64,000 bases of DNA from Bacillus niameyensis (GTDB taxonomy: Bacteria > Bacillota > Bacilli > Bacillales > Bacillaceae_C), in assembly GCF_001375535.1 (NCBI RefSeq), contig NZ_LN831197.1:919752-983751 (forward strand). Direction: 5' to 3'. Positions 38,450 to 47,980 of the stretch are shown here, piece by piece. Position 1 is the first letter of the stretch; each line of letters starts with the position of its first letter. The position numbers and the translations under genes are program-made. Under the pieces are notes generated by a model. It was not told where the DNA came from, did no database searches, and worked only from the letters and a program-made list of their open reading frames with translations.

Positions 38450-38995
38450 TTAATTTAGTTCTTCAACAATGATATTCCTATTTGTGTACACGCAAATATC
38501 CGCGGCGATTTCTAAGGAAGCTTGAGCAATTTCTTTTGCCGAAAGCTGTTCAGAAGCGTAATTTTTCAAGGACCGACCAGCAGCTAAGGCATAATTCCCA
38601 CCTGATCCGATTGCAAGTATCCCATCGTCTGGTTCAATGACTTCTCCAGTACCAGAGACTAGCAATAGATTATCATTATCCATTACGATCAGCATTGCTT
38701 CTAACTGTCTTAATACTTTGTCGCTTCTCCATTCTTTAGCTAATTCAACTGCTGCTCTTTGCAGATTACCGTTAAATTCTTGAAGCTTACTTTCAAACTT
38801 CTCAAATAACGTAAAAGCGTCTGCTACAGAACCGGCAAAACCGGCCAATACTCTGTTATTAAAGAGCTTTCGAACTTTCCTTGCAGTATGTTTCATCACG
38901 ACAGCATTTCCAAATGTTACTTGACCATCGCCTGCCATAGCACATTTCCCTTTGTGTTGGATCGCAAATATTGTTGTGGCATGAAATTGGCTCAA
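38450..38995 (-). CDS. hslV: Proteasome-like peptidase HslV (ClpQ) with Ser nucleophile
   Basis: Dodecameric N-terminal-nucleophile peptidase. I place the start at the TTG at 38995, with AAGGAGG seven bases upstream, giving [12 protein letters not shown] and 181 residues as in B. subtilis, where Ser at position 2 is the nucleophile after Met removal. Starting at the ATG at 38998 would give MLSQFH and bury the Ser behind Leu, with too short a spacing. [20 protein letters not shown] and [14 protein letters not shown] are typical. Most bacterial HslV use Thr1, so the start decides the chemistry. Confidence 0.93.
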   Translation of the reverse strand: MSQFHATTIFAIQHKGKCAMAGDGQVTFGNAVVMKHTARKVRKLFNNRVLAGFAGSVADAFTLFEKFESKLQEFNGNLQRAAVELAKEWRSDKVLRQLEAMLIVMDNDNLLLVSGTGEVIEPDDGILAIGSGGNYALAAGRSLKNYASEQLSAKEIAQASLEIAADICVYTNRNIIVEELN

Positions 38996-39017
38996 CATTC
39001 TTCCTCCTTGCCTATTT

Positions 39018-39917
39018 TTATGCTCGAGGGTGATGATTCATATAAGTTTTTCGTAAATGATCTTTCGTTACATGTGTATAAACTTGGGTCGAAGATAGTT
39101 GGGAATGCCCAAGCAGTTCCTGAACTGTCCTCATATCGGCACCGTTATTTAACATGTGGGTTGCGAATGTATGACGTAGCATATGGGGATAAATTTTCCC
39201 CGTCAATGAAGCAGATTCGATCATCTTTGGTAATATATAACGAATACCTCTCGGTGAAAGTGCACCTCCACGGGAATTAAGAAACAAAGTTTGATGATCG
39301 GTTTGACCATTTAAGAGCTTAACTCTACCGTCATATAGATATCTTTCTAGTGCATTATGCGCAAAACTACCAAAAGGCACATACCTTTCTTTACTACCTT
39401 TTCCTCTAACAAGTACTGTTGATAAATCAAAATCAATATCTTTCAATTGAATACCTGCACACTCACTAACTCTAATACCAGTAGCATAAAGAAGTTCGAC
39501 GATCGCCAAATTCCTTATTCCTAAAGGTGTATTATCCTGTACTTTAAATAATTGCTCAAGCTCTTCTTCATAAAAAAAACTTGGGAGTCTCCTACTCCTT
39601 TTTGGTTGTATTATATAAGCAAAAGGATTTTCTTCCACTAGTTTCTCCCTTACAAGAAACTTATAAAAGCTGCGAAGACTAGAAATTTTTCTTGCTGCAG
39701 ATGCTCTGGACAATTTCTGATTATACAGTTCTGTGACGTATAGGCGGGCGTCAAGATATTCCACATCCATAATTGAAGTGATCCCTTGTGAATGTATGAA
39801 CAATAAAAATTGTTCAAGATCTTTACGGTAAAATTCAATCGTGTATGGAGAATAGTTTTTTTCAATTTGCAGGTATTCAACAAAAGAGTAAACTGATTCA
39901 TCTGAAAACTTACTCAT
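39018..39917 (-). CDS. xerC: Tyrosine recombinase XerC (CodV)
   Basis: Resolves chromosome dimers at dif together with XerD. The 299-residue protein has the N-terminal SAM-like core-binding domain and catalytic residues Arg149 (ATGIRVSEC), Lys173, His245 and Arg248 ([12 protein letters not shown]), His271 ([11 protein letters not shown]) and nucleophile Tyr280 (VYTHV). ATG at 39917 with AGGTGA upstream; a promoter lies at 39942-39970. First gene of xerC-hslV-hslU-codY. It is not an integrase of a mobile element: length, position and neighbours are those of the housekeeping gene. Confidence 0.95.
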   Translation of the reverse strand: MSKFSDESVYSFVEYLQIEKNYSPYTIEFYRKDLEQFLLFIHSQGITSIMDVEYLDARLYVTELYNQKLSRASAARKISSLRSFYKFLVREKLVEENPFAYIIQPKRSRRLPSFFYEEELEQLFKVQDNTPLGIRNLAIVELLYATGIRVSECAGIQLKDIDFDLSTVLVRGKGSKERYVPFGSFAHNALERYLYDGRVKLLNGQTDHQTLFLNSRGGALSPRGIRYILPKMIESASLTGKIYPHMLRHTFATHMLNNGADMRTVQELLGHSQLSSTQVYTHVTKDHLRKTYMNHHPRA

Positions 39918-39941
39918 CGTTTCACCTCATAGGGCTACTAA

Positions 39942-39970
39942 ATAGTATCATAAATTAGTAACCATAGCAA
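39942..39970 (-). promoter_or_regulatory. Promoter of xerC-hslV-hslU-codY
   Basis: On the minus strand TTGCTA (39965-39970), 17 bases, TACTAT (39942-39947), with TG one base before the -10. It lies 25 bases upstream of the xerC start. Confidence 0.65.
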
Positions 39971-40261
39971 TAAATGTTACGGACTTTTCATAAAGTTTTG
40001 AATTGTTGTGTATATATATATTCACGATTTTGTCATTTTTTCCTTCTTTTAGAACAATTCAATATACAATATGATCTTAACTTCAAAGCATCTTATATCA
40101 TAGTACAATATTTTACAGGATTCGCCAAACATTTTAAATTTTAAAGATTTCCTTTTTAATTTTAAGAGTAAAAAAATAAAAAAAAAGAAACTTTAATTTG
40201 AGGATATATTTTCATCTGCCCATATAATTCTAAAATTCTTCGTAAACTTTTCTATCCTTTC

Positions 40262-40293
40262 AAAAAGACTACCCCATAATAGGATAGTCTTTT
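40262..40293 (-). terminator. Intrinsic terminator after topA
   Basis: AAAAAGACTACC and GGATAGTCTTTT form a stem with one mismatch around an eight-base loop, followed by TTTTT on the minus strand; it starts seven bases past the topA stop. Confidence 0.85.
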
Positions 40294-40299
40294 AAAAGA

Positions 40300-42375
40300 T
40301 CATTCCACAGTCTTTTCTTTATAATCACAGCTCATGCACTGTACTTGGATCCCTTTTTTAAGCTTTTTCTCAACAAGGACACCATTACACTTTGGACAAG
40401 GCCGCTCTAAAGGTTTATCCCAAGAAACAAATTCACATTTAGGGTATCGATCACAGCCGTAAAAAATTCGCTTTTTCTTACTTTTCCTTTCGATGATATT
40501 ACCCTCTTTACAATTAGGACAACGAACCCCAATTTGTTTCACAATCGGTTTTGTATTTCGACAATCTGGAAAATTACTGCAAGCCATAAATTTCCCGTAA
40601 CGCCCCATTTTAATAACCATAGGGTTCCCGCAGTTTTCGCAATCTTCCCCAGCATATTCATCTTTGACTTCAACTTCTTGCATTTCTACTTCCGCTTTTT
40701 TTAAGTTTTTCTCAAATCCTTGATAAAAATCATCGATAATGGAAGCCCATTCCACTTTCCCTTCTTCAATGCTATCAAGTTCATTTTCCATCTTCGCAGT
40801 GAAATCAACATCGATAATTTCTGGGAAAAACTCCATAATAAGTTCATGGATAATTTCACCTAATTCAGTAGGAACAAATCTTTTATTATCTAGTGCGACA
40901 TATCCACGCCTTTGAATCGTATCCAGAGTAGGTGCATAGGTGGATGGACGTCCAATTCCTAATTCTTCCATAGTTTTTACAAGTCTTGCCTCTGTATATC
41001 TGGGAGGCGGTTGAGTAAAATGTTGTTTCGGAAGCAATTTTTCAGCAAGAACACTATCCCCCGGCTCCATATTAGGCAACATATTCTCTTTTTCCTCTTG
41101 CTGATCATCTGTTCCTTCTACATAAACTTTCATAAAGCCTGGGAATTTTATTTTTGACCCATTCGCACGGAAAGTAATTGGGCCATTTTTTAAGTTTACT
41201 GTCATCGTATCCATAACAGCAGGCGCCATTTGGCTTGCAACAAATCTTTCCCATATTAATTTGTACAACCTAAATTGATCTCTTGATAAATATGATTTAA
41301 CTGTATTAGGCTCACGTAAGATACTTGTAGGACGCACCGCTTCATGGGCGTCTTGAGTATTTCCCGATTTTGTACCTTTCTGGTTACCTGACTTAAGGTA
41401 TTCTTTTCCATACTGATCTTCAATATACGATGCAGCTTCTTTTTGAGCTACTTCTGAAATCCTAGTTGAATCCGTTCTCATGTAAGTGATTAATCCGACA
41501 GTGCCTTCTTTACCAAGTTCAATTCCTTCGTAGAGTTGCTGAGCTAGCATCATTGTTTTTTTAGCTCGGTAATTTAATTTACGAGCAGCCTCCTGTTGTA
41601 GAGACGATGTTGTAAAAGAAAGTGCAGGATTTCTTTTTCTTTCCTTTTTTTCAACGGTTTCAACTTGAAACGTCTTTCCATCCAACATTCCCATAACAGA
41701 ATCAACATCTTCTTTAGAACTTAATTTCTTTTTCTTTCCTTCCAACCCGTAAAAATCCGCTTGGAAATTCTCTTTACCCTTTTTGAAGTTACCATTGATA
41801 CTCCAGTATTCTTCCGGGATGAATTTTTTAATTTCATTTTCCCGATCGATAATTAATCGAACCGCAACGGATTGTACACGTCCAGCACTAAGTCCTTTTT
41901 TAACCTTTTTCCATAACAGTGGGCTGATGTTGTATCCAACCAATCGATCTAATATTCGTCTTGCTTGCTGTGCATCAACCAAATCCATATTGATAGGTCG
42001 CGGATGTTTGAAACTCTCCTTAATAGCATCCTTCGTAATTTCATTGAATACAACCCGACAATCTGAAGCTATATCAACATCAAGACTATTTGCCAAATGC
42101 CATGCAATTGCTTCACCTTCACGATCAGGGTCAGCCGCTAGATAAACTTTTTTAGCCTTTTTAGCGGCGGTTTTCAATTCTTTCAAAATTGGCCCTTTTC
42201 CTCTAATCGTTATATATTTCGGTTCGAAATTTTCATTTACATCAACGCCCATTTGACTTTTAGGCAAATCTCTAACATGTCCCATAGACGCTTTTACTTT
42301 ATATTTTTTCCCCAAATAACGTTCAATAGTTTTCGCTTTCGCAGGCGATTCCACAATCACCAAATAATCCGTCAT
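40300..42375 (-). CDS. topA: DNA topoisomerase I
   Basis: Relaxes negative supercoils by single-strand passage. The 691-residue protein has the TOPRIM domain ([32 protein letters not shown]), active-site Tyr298 in [11 protein letters not shown], and three C-terminal zinc ribbons of the four-Cys type ([42 protein letters not shown]). The ATG at 42375 has GGGGAGGA upstream. Full length; the promoter at 42490-42518 has a perfect -35. Confidence 0.97.
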   Translation of the reverse strand: MTDYLVIVESPAKAKTIERYLGKKYKVKASMGHVRDLPKSQMGVDVNENFEPKYITIRGKGPILKELKTAAKKAKKVYLAADPDREGEAIAWHLANSLDVDIASDCRVVFNEITKDAIKESFKHPRPINMDLVDAQQARRILDRLVGYNISPLLWKKVKKGLSAGRVQSVAVRLIIDRENEIKKFIPEEYWSINGNFKKGKENFQADFYGLEGKKKKLSSKEDVDSVMGMLDGKTFQVETVEKKERKRNPALSFTTSSLQQEAARKLNYRAKKTMMLAQQLYEGIELGKEGTVGLITYMRTDSTRISEVAQKEAASYIEDQYGKEYLKSGNQKGTKSGNTQDAHEAVRPTSILREPNTVKSYLSRDQFRLYKLIWERFVASQMAPAVMDTMTVNLKNGPITFRANGSKIKFPGFMKVYVEGTDDQQEEKENMLPNMEPGDSVLAEKLLPKQHFTQPPPRYTEARLVKTMEELGIGRPSTYAPTLDTIQRRGYVALDNKRFVPTELGEIIHELIMEFFPEIIDVDFTAKMENELDSIEEGKVEWASIIDDFYQGFEKNLKKAEVEMQEVEVKDEYAGEDCENCGNPMVIKMGRYGKFMACSNFPDCRNTKPIVKQIGVRCPNCKEGNIIERKSKKKRIFYGCDRYPKCEFVSWDKPLERPCPKCNGVLVEKKLKKGIQVQCMSCDYKEKTVE

Positions 42376-42489
42376 TCAAAATCCTCCCCAAAGCTAAATA
42401 ATTCGTGATTACGCAATATATATTTGCAACAATTTAAAGTATATACGGATAGAAAAATTTGACCAATTTTTATCATTAAATCAGAGTAA

Positions 42490-42518
42490 ATACTATATGG
42501 CTATTTTCATTTTGTCAA
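42490..42518 (-). promoter_or_regulatory. Sigma-A promoter of topA
   Basis: On the minus strand TTGACA (42513-42518), 17 bases, TAGTAT (42490-42495), giving a leader of roughly 110 bases before the topA start. Confidence 0.75.
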
Positions 42519-42570
42519 TGATAAGATTGTATTTAACACTCAAAAAATACTCTTTAGCCATAATTTCCAT

Positions 42571-43446
42571 TTATTCTAAGTATAATTCATCCAAGATATC
42601 ATGGGCTGACAAAACTAATTTAGCCCCTTGTTGAATAAGCTGATTCGTTCCTTCAGATAGCTTATGATAAATAGGCCCAGGTAATGCGAATACTTCCCTA
42701 CCAGCCTCTAATGCTGAATCAGCCGTTATCAAAGAGCCACTACGCTTTTTAGCTTGTATAACAATTGTGCCTAGGGAAAGACCTGCAATGATTCGATTGC
42801 GCATTGGAAAATGCCATTTTTCTGGTTTCTTAATCGGAGGATATTCTGATATTAATAGATGTTCTTTCGCTATAACAGTTGCGAGATTTTTATTTTCCTT
42901 AGGATATAAATGATAAAACCCTCCACCTAGCACCGCTATTGTTTTCCCTTTTAACTGAATCGTTTGTTCGTGAGCAAAAGTATCTGCCCCCTTCGCTAGT
43001 CCACTAACGATAACAAACTTCTTTTTAATTAACGGAGGCAATAAAATTCTTAATGTCATCTTACCATATTCATCAGCATCACGTGCTCCAACAACTGCCA
43101 AAGATTTATTGGATAATAGTGATTTATTTCCCAAAAGGAATAGTGCAAAAGGAGGCGTATGTATTTCTTTTAAAATGGGAGGATATTCAGGATCTTTTTC
43201 GGTTATAAAATTAATACTATGGGATTTATAGAGGGACAAAAGCTTATCGACTTTAATAGAAGTAAACTCTTTTGTAAAATTATTCATTTTAGCATTATCA
43301 AGTTGGAATATTTGTTGAAGCTTCGGAGTCGGCATTGTGTAAAGTTGAGTTAATTGAGGATCTGACTTAAGGAGATTTCTAATTGAACGGTAACTTAAAT
43401 TAGAATGAATAAGATGAAATAGTCTTTCCTTGAATATTTTAATCAT
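42571..43446 (-). CDS. dprA: DNA processing protein DprA (Smf)
   Basis: Loads RecA on incoming single-stranded DNA during natural transformation. The 291-residue protein has an N-terminal helical region and the Rossmann-like DprA core with SLAVVGARDADEYG, SGLAKGADTFAHEQT, TIAVLGGGFYHLYPKEN and FPMRNRIIAGLS. Start ATG at 43446 with AAAGGAG unusually close, so translation may be modest. It lies between sucD and topA, as in B. subtilis. Confidence 0.94.
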   Translation of the reverse strand: MIKIFKERLFHLIHSNLSYRSIRNLLKSDPQLTQLYTMPTPKLQQIFQLDNAKMNNFTKEFTSIKVDKLLSLYKSHSINFITEKDPEYPPILKEIHTPPFALFLLGNKSLLSNKSLAVVGARDADEYGKMTLRILLPPLIKKKFVIVSGLAKGADTFAHEQTIQLKGKTIAVLGGGFYHLYPKENKNLATVIAKEHLLISEYPPIKKPEKWHFPMRNRIIAGLSLGTIVIQAKKRSGSLITADSALEAGREVFALPGPIYHKLSEGTNQLIQQGAKLVLSAHDILDELYLE

Positions 43447-43467
43447 TCTCCTTTACTTATTTTTATG

Positions 43468-43502
43468 TGTGATAGTCCCCTTCTTATAAGAGGACTATCA
43501 CA
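43468..43502 (-). terminator. Long palindrome after sucD
   Basis: TGTGATAGTCC (43468-43478) and GGACTATCACA (43492-43502) form a perfect 11-bp stem, and the 13-base inside is itself partly self-complementary. No T-run follows on the minus strand (ACATAAAAATAAG), so it may slow or process transcripts rather than terminate classically. Confidence 0.55.
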
Positions 43503-43515
43503 TTTGTACTACTCT

Positions 43516-44418
43516 TTAATGAGTTTTACATTTTTCATATAAGCCCTTTTCTTTCAGAACTTTTATCATCGTTTCACCAATAACAGATGGGGTTTCTGCA
43601 ACTTGGATACCACATTCATTCATAACACGGATTTTCTCATCAGCTGTACCTTTACCACCGGAAATGATCGCACCTGCATGCCCCATTCTTTTTCCTGGAG
43701 GTGCAGTGCGCCCGCCGATAAATCCGACTACAGGTTTCGTCATATTTTCTCTAACCCACTGAGCGGCTTCCTCTTCTGCAGTACCGCCGATTTCACCAAT
43801 CATAATAACAGCTTCCGTTTCTGGATCATCGTTAAAAGCTTTTAAAGTATCAATGAAATTTGTTCCGTTTACAGGATCTCCACCGATCCCCACAGCTGTT
43901 GACTGGCCAACACCTGCCTGTGATAATTGATGAACAGCTTCATACGTTAAAGTTCCAGAGCGGGAAACTACGCCTACATGGCCTTTCGTGTGAATATATC
44001 CCGGCATAATGCCAATTTTACATTCATCTGGTGTAATAACACCTGGGCAGTTAGGACCAACTAAACGAGTTTTCTTCCCTTCCATATAACGAACAACCTT
44101 GACCATGTCTAACACAGGAATATGTTCGGTAATACAAATAACTAGGTCTAATTCGGCGTCTACCGCTTCAAGAATAGCATCTGCAGCGAATGGCGCTGGA
44201 ACATAAATAACAGATGCATTTGCTCCTGTCGCTTTCACAGCGTCTTCTACCGTATTGAAAACGGGTACCCCTTCTACCTCTGTGCCGCCCTTTCCTGGAG
44301 TGACACCTCCAACAATTTTTGTACCATACTCAAGCATTTGCTTCGTATGAAATTGAGCTGTAGAACCCGTAATTCCTTGAACAATTACTTTTGTATCTTT
44401 ATTGACAAAAACACTCAT
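43516..44418 (-). CDS. sucD: Succinyl-CoA synthetase alpha subunit
   Basis: TCA cycle enzyme that makes ATP or GTP from succinyl-CoA, together with SucC. The 300-residue protein has the CoA-binding Rossmann part ([19 protein letters not shown]), [10 protein letters not shown], and active-site phospho-His247 in KRMGHAGAI. It follows sucC by ~100 bases and is ended by a long palindrome. Confidence 0.97.
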   Translation of the reverse strand: MSVFVNKDTKVIVQGITGSTAQFHTKQMLEYGTKIVGGVTPGKGGTEVEGVPVFNTVEDAVKATGANASVIYVPAPFAADAILEAVDAELDLVICITEHIPVLDMVKVVRYMEGKKTRLVGPNCPGVITPDECKIGIMPGYIHTKGHVGVVSRSGTLTYEAVHQLSQAGVGQSTAVGIGGDPVNGTNFIDTLKAFNDDPETEAVIMIGEIGGTAEEEAAQWVRENMTKPVVGFIGGRTAPPGKRMGHAGAIISGGKGTADEKIRVMNECGIQVAETPSVIGETMIKVLKEKGLYEKCKTH

Positions 44419-44514
44419 GATTTTCCCTGCCTTTCCTATTTCCTCCGGCGTTCATTTACTTTATCTAATATGAAAGCTTTTATTCTCATACTGAAATAGC
44501 GAAATTGTAAACTA

Positions 44515-45675
44515 TTAACCTACAAGTTCTACAATTTTTTGTGCTCCATCTGCCATTGATTCTGCAGCAATAATATTTAATCCTGATTGATTTAATATTT
44601 CTTTACCAAGGTCAACATTCGTTCCTTCTAATCTAACAACTAGAGGAACTGCTAGTCCAACTTGCTTAGCGGCTTCGACAACCCCAGTAGCAATGACATC
44701 GCACTTCATAATTCCACCAAAAATATTAACGAAAATACCTTTTACTTTATCATCTGAAAGGATAATTTTAAAAGCCTCAGTTACTTTTTCTGCAGTAGCA
44801 CCGCCGCCAACATCAAGGAAGTTTGCCGGGTCTCCACCATAGTGCTTGATGATATCCATTGTGGCCATTGCAAGACCTGCTCCATTAACCATGCAGCCAA
44901 TATTACCATCAAGTGCTATATAGCTAAGGTCATATTTAGATGCTTCAATTTCTTTTGGATCTTCTTCATCAAGGTCACGATATTCAAGAATATCTTTATG
45001 TTTAAATAATGCGTTATCATCAAAATTTAGTTTAGCATCGAGCGCCATAACATTTCCGTCTCCAGTTACTACAAGCGGATTAATTTCAGCGATCGAGCAA
45101 TCATTTTCAATGAAAGCAGTGTAAAGACTCATCATAAACTTAGCGGCCTTATTAATAAGTTCTTTAGGTATGTTAATATTAAAAGCAAGTCTGCGCGCTT
45201 GGAATCCAGTTAATCCTACAACAGGGTCAACGGTTTCATAGAAAATCTTTTCTGGTGTTTGAGCTGCAACTTCCTCAATTTCAGTACCACCTTCTTCTGA
45301 GGCCATCAATACAACCCTGTCTGTTGCTCGGTCTACTACTACACCGACATAATATTCTTTTTTAATATCGCAACCTTCTTCAATAAGTAGGCGTTTAACT
45401 TCTTTACCTTCAGGACCTGTTTGATGGGTTACAAGTGTTTTCCCTAATATTTCATCTGCATATGTACGTACTTCATCCAAATTTTTAGCAACTTTAACAC
45501 CACCAGCTTTTCCTCTTCCGCCAGCGTGGATTTGGGCTTTGACAACACATACTGCGGAACCAAGATTTTTCGCCGCATCAACCGCTTCTTCTACACTAAA
45601 AGCGACTTTTCCATTCGGTACAGTAACCCCATATTTCCTAAGGATTTCCTTACCTTGATATTCATGGATATTCAT
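44515..45675 (-). CDS. sucC: Succinyl-CoA synthetase beta subunit
   Basis: Nucleotide-binding subunit of succinyl-CoA synthetase. The 386-residue protein has an ATP-grasp fold ([55 protein letters not shown]) and the C-terminal ligase domain with [13 protein letters not shown] and [12 protein letters not shown]. The ATG at 45675 has AGGAGGA upstream; six extra upstream codons in frame are not conserved. The promoter is at 45721-45749. Confidence 0.97.
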   Translation of the reverse strand: MNIHEYQGKEILRKYGVTVPNGKVAFSVEEAVDAAKNLGSAVCVVKAQIHAGGRGKAGGVKVAKNLDEVRTYADEILGKTLVTHQTGPEGKEVKRLLIEEGCDIKKEYYVGVVVDRATDRVVLMASEEGGTEIEEVAAQTPEKIFYETVDPVVGLTGFQARRLAFNINIPKELINKAAKFMMSLYTAFIENDCSIAEINPLVVTGDGNVMALDAKLNFDDNALFKHKDILEYRDLDEEDPKEIEASKYDLSYIALDGNIGCMVNGAGLAMATMDIIKHYGGDPANFLDVGGGATAEKVTEAFKIILSDDKVKGIFVNIFGGIMKCDVIATGVVEAAKQVGLAVPLVVRLEGTNVDLGKEILNQSGLNIIAAESMADGAQKIVELVG

Positions 45676-45720
45676 TTTCCATCCTCCTGTCATACAATCA
45701 AAAAATACGTTGCCTTTTCT

Positions 45721-45749
45721 ATTGTATTAAAACGGTTACTTTCTGTCCA
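45721..45749 (-). promoter_or_regulatory. Sigma-A promoter of sucC-sucD
   Basis: On the minus strand TGGACA (45744-45749), exactly 17 bases, TACAAT (45721-45726): five of six matches in both boxes, 46 bases upstream of sucC. Confidence 0.8.
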
Positions 45750-45767
45750 CCTTTAAAATTAAAACGC

Positions 45768-46037
45768 TTAATTCTTCACTTGCTTTTGGTCTAAACGATA
45801 AACAAAAGCAAAAACCTCAGCAACTGCTTGGTATAGCTCTTCGGGAATCGCTTCATTAATGTTTAGTTGGCTTAATAATTCGATTAGTGTAGGATCCTCT
45901 TGTATGGGAATTTGATGTTCTTTTCCTTTATCTAAAATATTCTCGGCGACTACACCTTTCCCTTTCGCCAACACTACAGGGGCATCATCTACATTCCCAG
46001 AATATCGTAGCGCAACAGCCTCTATTTTATTTTTCAT
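45768..46037 (-). CDS. ylqH: YlqH, FlhB C-terminal domain homologue
   Basis: An 89-residue protein that corresponds to the cytoplasmic substrate-switch domain of FlhB (compare ALRYSGNVDDAPVVLAKG with ALKYDEQKDDAPVVIAKG of FlhB at 18207-19289) but lacks membrane helices and the NPTH cleavage site. It ends VAEVFAFVYRLDQ, like FlhB. It overlaps ylqG by four bases. Its role is not established; position next to a FliK-like protein suggests some part in export switching. Confidence 0.88.
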   Translation of the reverse strand: MKNKIEAVALRYSGNVDDAPVVLAKGKGVVAENILDKGKEHQIPIQEDPTLIELLSQLNINEAIPEELYQAVAEVFAFVYRLDQKQVKN

Positions 46038-47323
46038 ATTCTTATATCAACTCCTGAACTTGCATACGTTTGATGATAAGCTTTCTTCTTTTTTTGTACT
46101 TTTTCTTGATAGGTTTCTTTGAAATGAACACCTGATAACGTATAATTTAAATCCTTTAGACCGTTTTTCAATACCGGAATGAGGTCCCCAGCCATGGTTT
46201 GAATAGTTTTTGAGTCATTAATGATAGTTATGTTAACTATCCGATTTTGGACATGCATATTTACGATAGTGCTTTCCAAGTTTTGTAGTTCCAAATAAAA
46301 CATAATATGACAAAAATTCGGATCAAGTTTTCCATCATTTGCTCTTTTTCCAGACCATTGCATCGTAAGCTCCCTTATTGATCCACCAATTGTAATTGGA
46401 ATTTCGTACATTATAGTTTGAAGTTGATTAAACTCATTCGAATGAAGTTGAAAACCATTCATTCTGTTTAATAATTGTCCGACTATTTCCTTTGTCTGTA
46501 GACTACTATGGATGCTTCCATCCTGAATATATCGAACTAATAAGGGCTTAAGGGCCTCTGAGAAATTTTCCTTTTGTATATCGCCATTTAATATCTTGGC
46601 TTCATAATCGAAGCCTGTTCGCGTTATCCCCTGTTTTAATTCTTTTAGTGCTTCGTGGCGTCCAAATTCAGTTTGCAAAGTCATTTGTTTTTCAGACTCT
46701 AAATTCCAACTTCTTATTAATTGTAAGAGGTCCTGTCCAGAGCGCTGAATATCTTTTTCTATCGTAAGCGCCCTCTGCAAATGACGTATTAAATCCACGG
46801 TCGAATGCTCTTGCTCAACGGCCATAAACGATTTAAAAACAGCCTCATTTAGTGGCATGTTTTTTTCTTTCATCATCTTAATTGTTTGTAATCCCAATCC
46901 TGTATCAGAGACTTCCGACAATAACTTTGCAGCTGTGAGTATTTCAGCCTTTGTCAGGGATAGCTCCTCTTTAAGTAAATAGTTTCCGAGCATTTGATTA
47001 GTTTTCGTATCGCGGAGACCGAGGGTTCGAATAAAAGTAGCAACCTTTGAGGTGTTTTGGGGAAATTGTGAATAACCTTCTAATAATTTTAATTGTACGC
47101 CTTCCTCATCCGACGCTACTTGTAACCAGTAACCTTCGCCACTTACTAGAGGGACTTCCAATTTTGCAATTAGCTTGTGAGAACCAAGAGAAATTTCTGC
47201 GTGCTGTCCATTAAAAAGTCGATTCACTTTTCCATAAAAAATTTGTCCAACTCTGAATTGAAGCGAACGTTCTTCTCGGACAATATCCTGAAACATTGAA
47301 TTTAAGACTGATTGAAATTGCAT
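46034..47323 (-). CDS. ylqG: YlqG, FliK-like protein of unknown role
   Basis: A 429-residue protein in the place of B. subtilis ylqG. The N-terminal half (to ~230) is variable; the C-terminal ~130 residues resemble the FliK hook domain in layout (PITIGGSIRELTMQWSGK, FYLELQNLESTIVNMHVQNR, VLKNGLKDLNYTLSGVHFK). It overlaps ylqH, a FlhB-C homologue, so the pair looks like a paralogue of the FliK/FlhB switch. The ATG at 47323 has only a weak TTAGGT. No signal peptide or membrane helix. Confidence 0.75.
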   Translation of the reverse strand: MQFQSVLNSMFQDIVREERSLQFRVGQIFYGKVNRLFNGQHAEISLGSHKLIAKLEVPLVSGEGYWLQVASDEEGVQLKLLEGYSQFPQNTSKVATFIRTLGLRDTKTNQMLGNYLLKEELSLTKAEILTAAKLLSEVSDTGLGLQTIKMMKEKNMPLNEAVFKSFMAVEQEHSTVDLIRHLQRALTIEKDIQRSGQDLLQLIRSWNLESEKQMTLQTEFGRHEALKELKQGITRTGFDYEAKILNGDIQKENFSEALKPLLVRYIQDGSIHSSLQTKEIVGQLLNRMNGFQLHSNEFNQLQTIMYEIPITIGGSIRELTMQWSGKRANDGKLDPNFCHIMFYLELQNLESTIVNMHVQNRIVNITIINDSKTIQTMAGDLIPVLKNGLKDLNYTLSGVHFKETYQEKVQKKKKAYHQTYASSGVDIRI

Positions 47324-47472
47324 ACCTAATTCACACTCATTTAACAGTTTAATTAGAATAGGAAAGTTTAAATTTCCATCGCGCGGCTTTTTAAACTAGC
47401 ATGTTGTTTCTTAAACTAGCCTAGCTACAGAAACTAGCGACTTGCAAGCTTCATCTTCTTCCTGCGATAAGC

Positions 47473-47515
47473 CTAACAGGACGTTGGTCAGAACGGCGTT
47501 GCGCCAGGACGGCGT
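47473..47515 (+). other. Paired AGGAC-loop hairpins, repeat copy A
   Basis: CTAAC-AGGAC-GTTGG (47473-47487; one T-G wobble) and GCGCC-AGGAC-GGCGT (47501-47515; one G-T wobble). Pairing survives base changes relative to copies B and C through wobbles. Confidence 0.55.
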
Positions 47516-47678
47516 GTCTTTAGCCGTTCATCCTTATTTAAAAGTTCGTACGTCGCTAAACAGGCGCTTACGCTTTTCTTTGTCTAGCTCTAGGCAGCAG
47601 CGACTAGCAAACTTCTACGCTTCTTCCTACGATAAGTCAACATCGGCTCGTTCCTCGCCGTGTTTCCTTTATCTCAGG

Positions 47679-47721
47679 CCAACAGGACGTTGGTCAGAAC
47701 GGCGTTGCGCCAGGACGGCGC
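47679..47721 (+). other. Paired AGGAC-loop hairpins, repeat copy B
   Basis: CCAAC-AGGAC-GTTGG (47679-47693) and GCGCC-AGGAC-GGCGC (47707-47721); both five-base stems are perfect. Confidence 0.55.
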
Positions 47722-47885
47722 GTCTTTAGCCGTTCATCCTTATTTAAAAAGTTTGTACGTCGCTAAACGCTGCCTTCCGCTTTTCTATTGACTAGCTTCA
47801 GCGCCTAGCGGCTAGCGAACTTTCAGCTTCTTCCTACGATAAGTCAACATCGGCTCGTTCCTCGCCGTGTTTCCTTTATCTCAGG

Positions 47886-47928
47886 CCAACAGGACGTTGG
47901 TCAGAACGGCGTTGCGCCAGGACGGCGT
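47886..47928 (+). other. Paired AGGAC-loop hairpins, repeat copy C
   Basis: CCAAC-AGGAC-GTTGG (47886-47900) and GCGCC-AGGAC-GGCGT (47914-47928, one outer wobble), same layout and spacing as in copy B. Confidence 0.55.
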
Positions 47929-47980
47929 GTCTTTAGCCGTTCATCCTTATTTAAAAGTTCGTACGCCGCTAAACAGGCGC

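Larger units (their letters stand above)
39918..40299. other. Intergenic region topA-xerC, trmFO absent
   Basis: A 382-base, very AT-rich gap where B. subtilis and relatives carry trmFO (gid), a ~435-codon gene. Here there is only the topA terminator (40262-40293), the xerC promoter (39942-39970) and featureless AT-rich sequence. I see no residual reading frame resembling TrmFO on either strand. Confidence 0.75.
47324..47980. other. Intergenic region rnhB-ylqG, filled by repeats
   Basis: The 657-base gap is mainly three tandem copies of a structured repeat (47415-47992). Only about 90 bases next to ylqG (47324-47414) are ordinary AT-rich sequence, with two short copies of TTAAACTAGC (47391 and 47411). 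Apparent reading frames through the repeats are not genes. Confidence 0.7.

Noticed and set aside
39018-39917. Integrase of a genomic island
   Set aside because: All features match housekeeping XerC in its conserved xerC-hslV-hslU-codY operon; no attachment repeats or phage genes nearby.
47442-47729. Plus-strand open frame of 95 codons through the repeats
   Set aside because: It spans two repeat copies with different frames, has no ribosome binding site and is Ser/Arg-rich as expected of translated repeat sequence.
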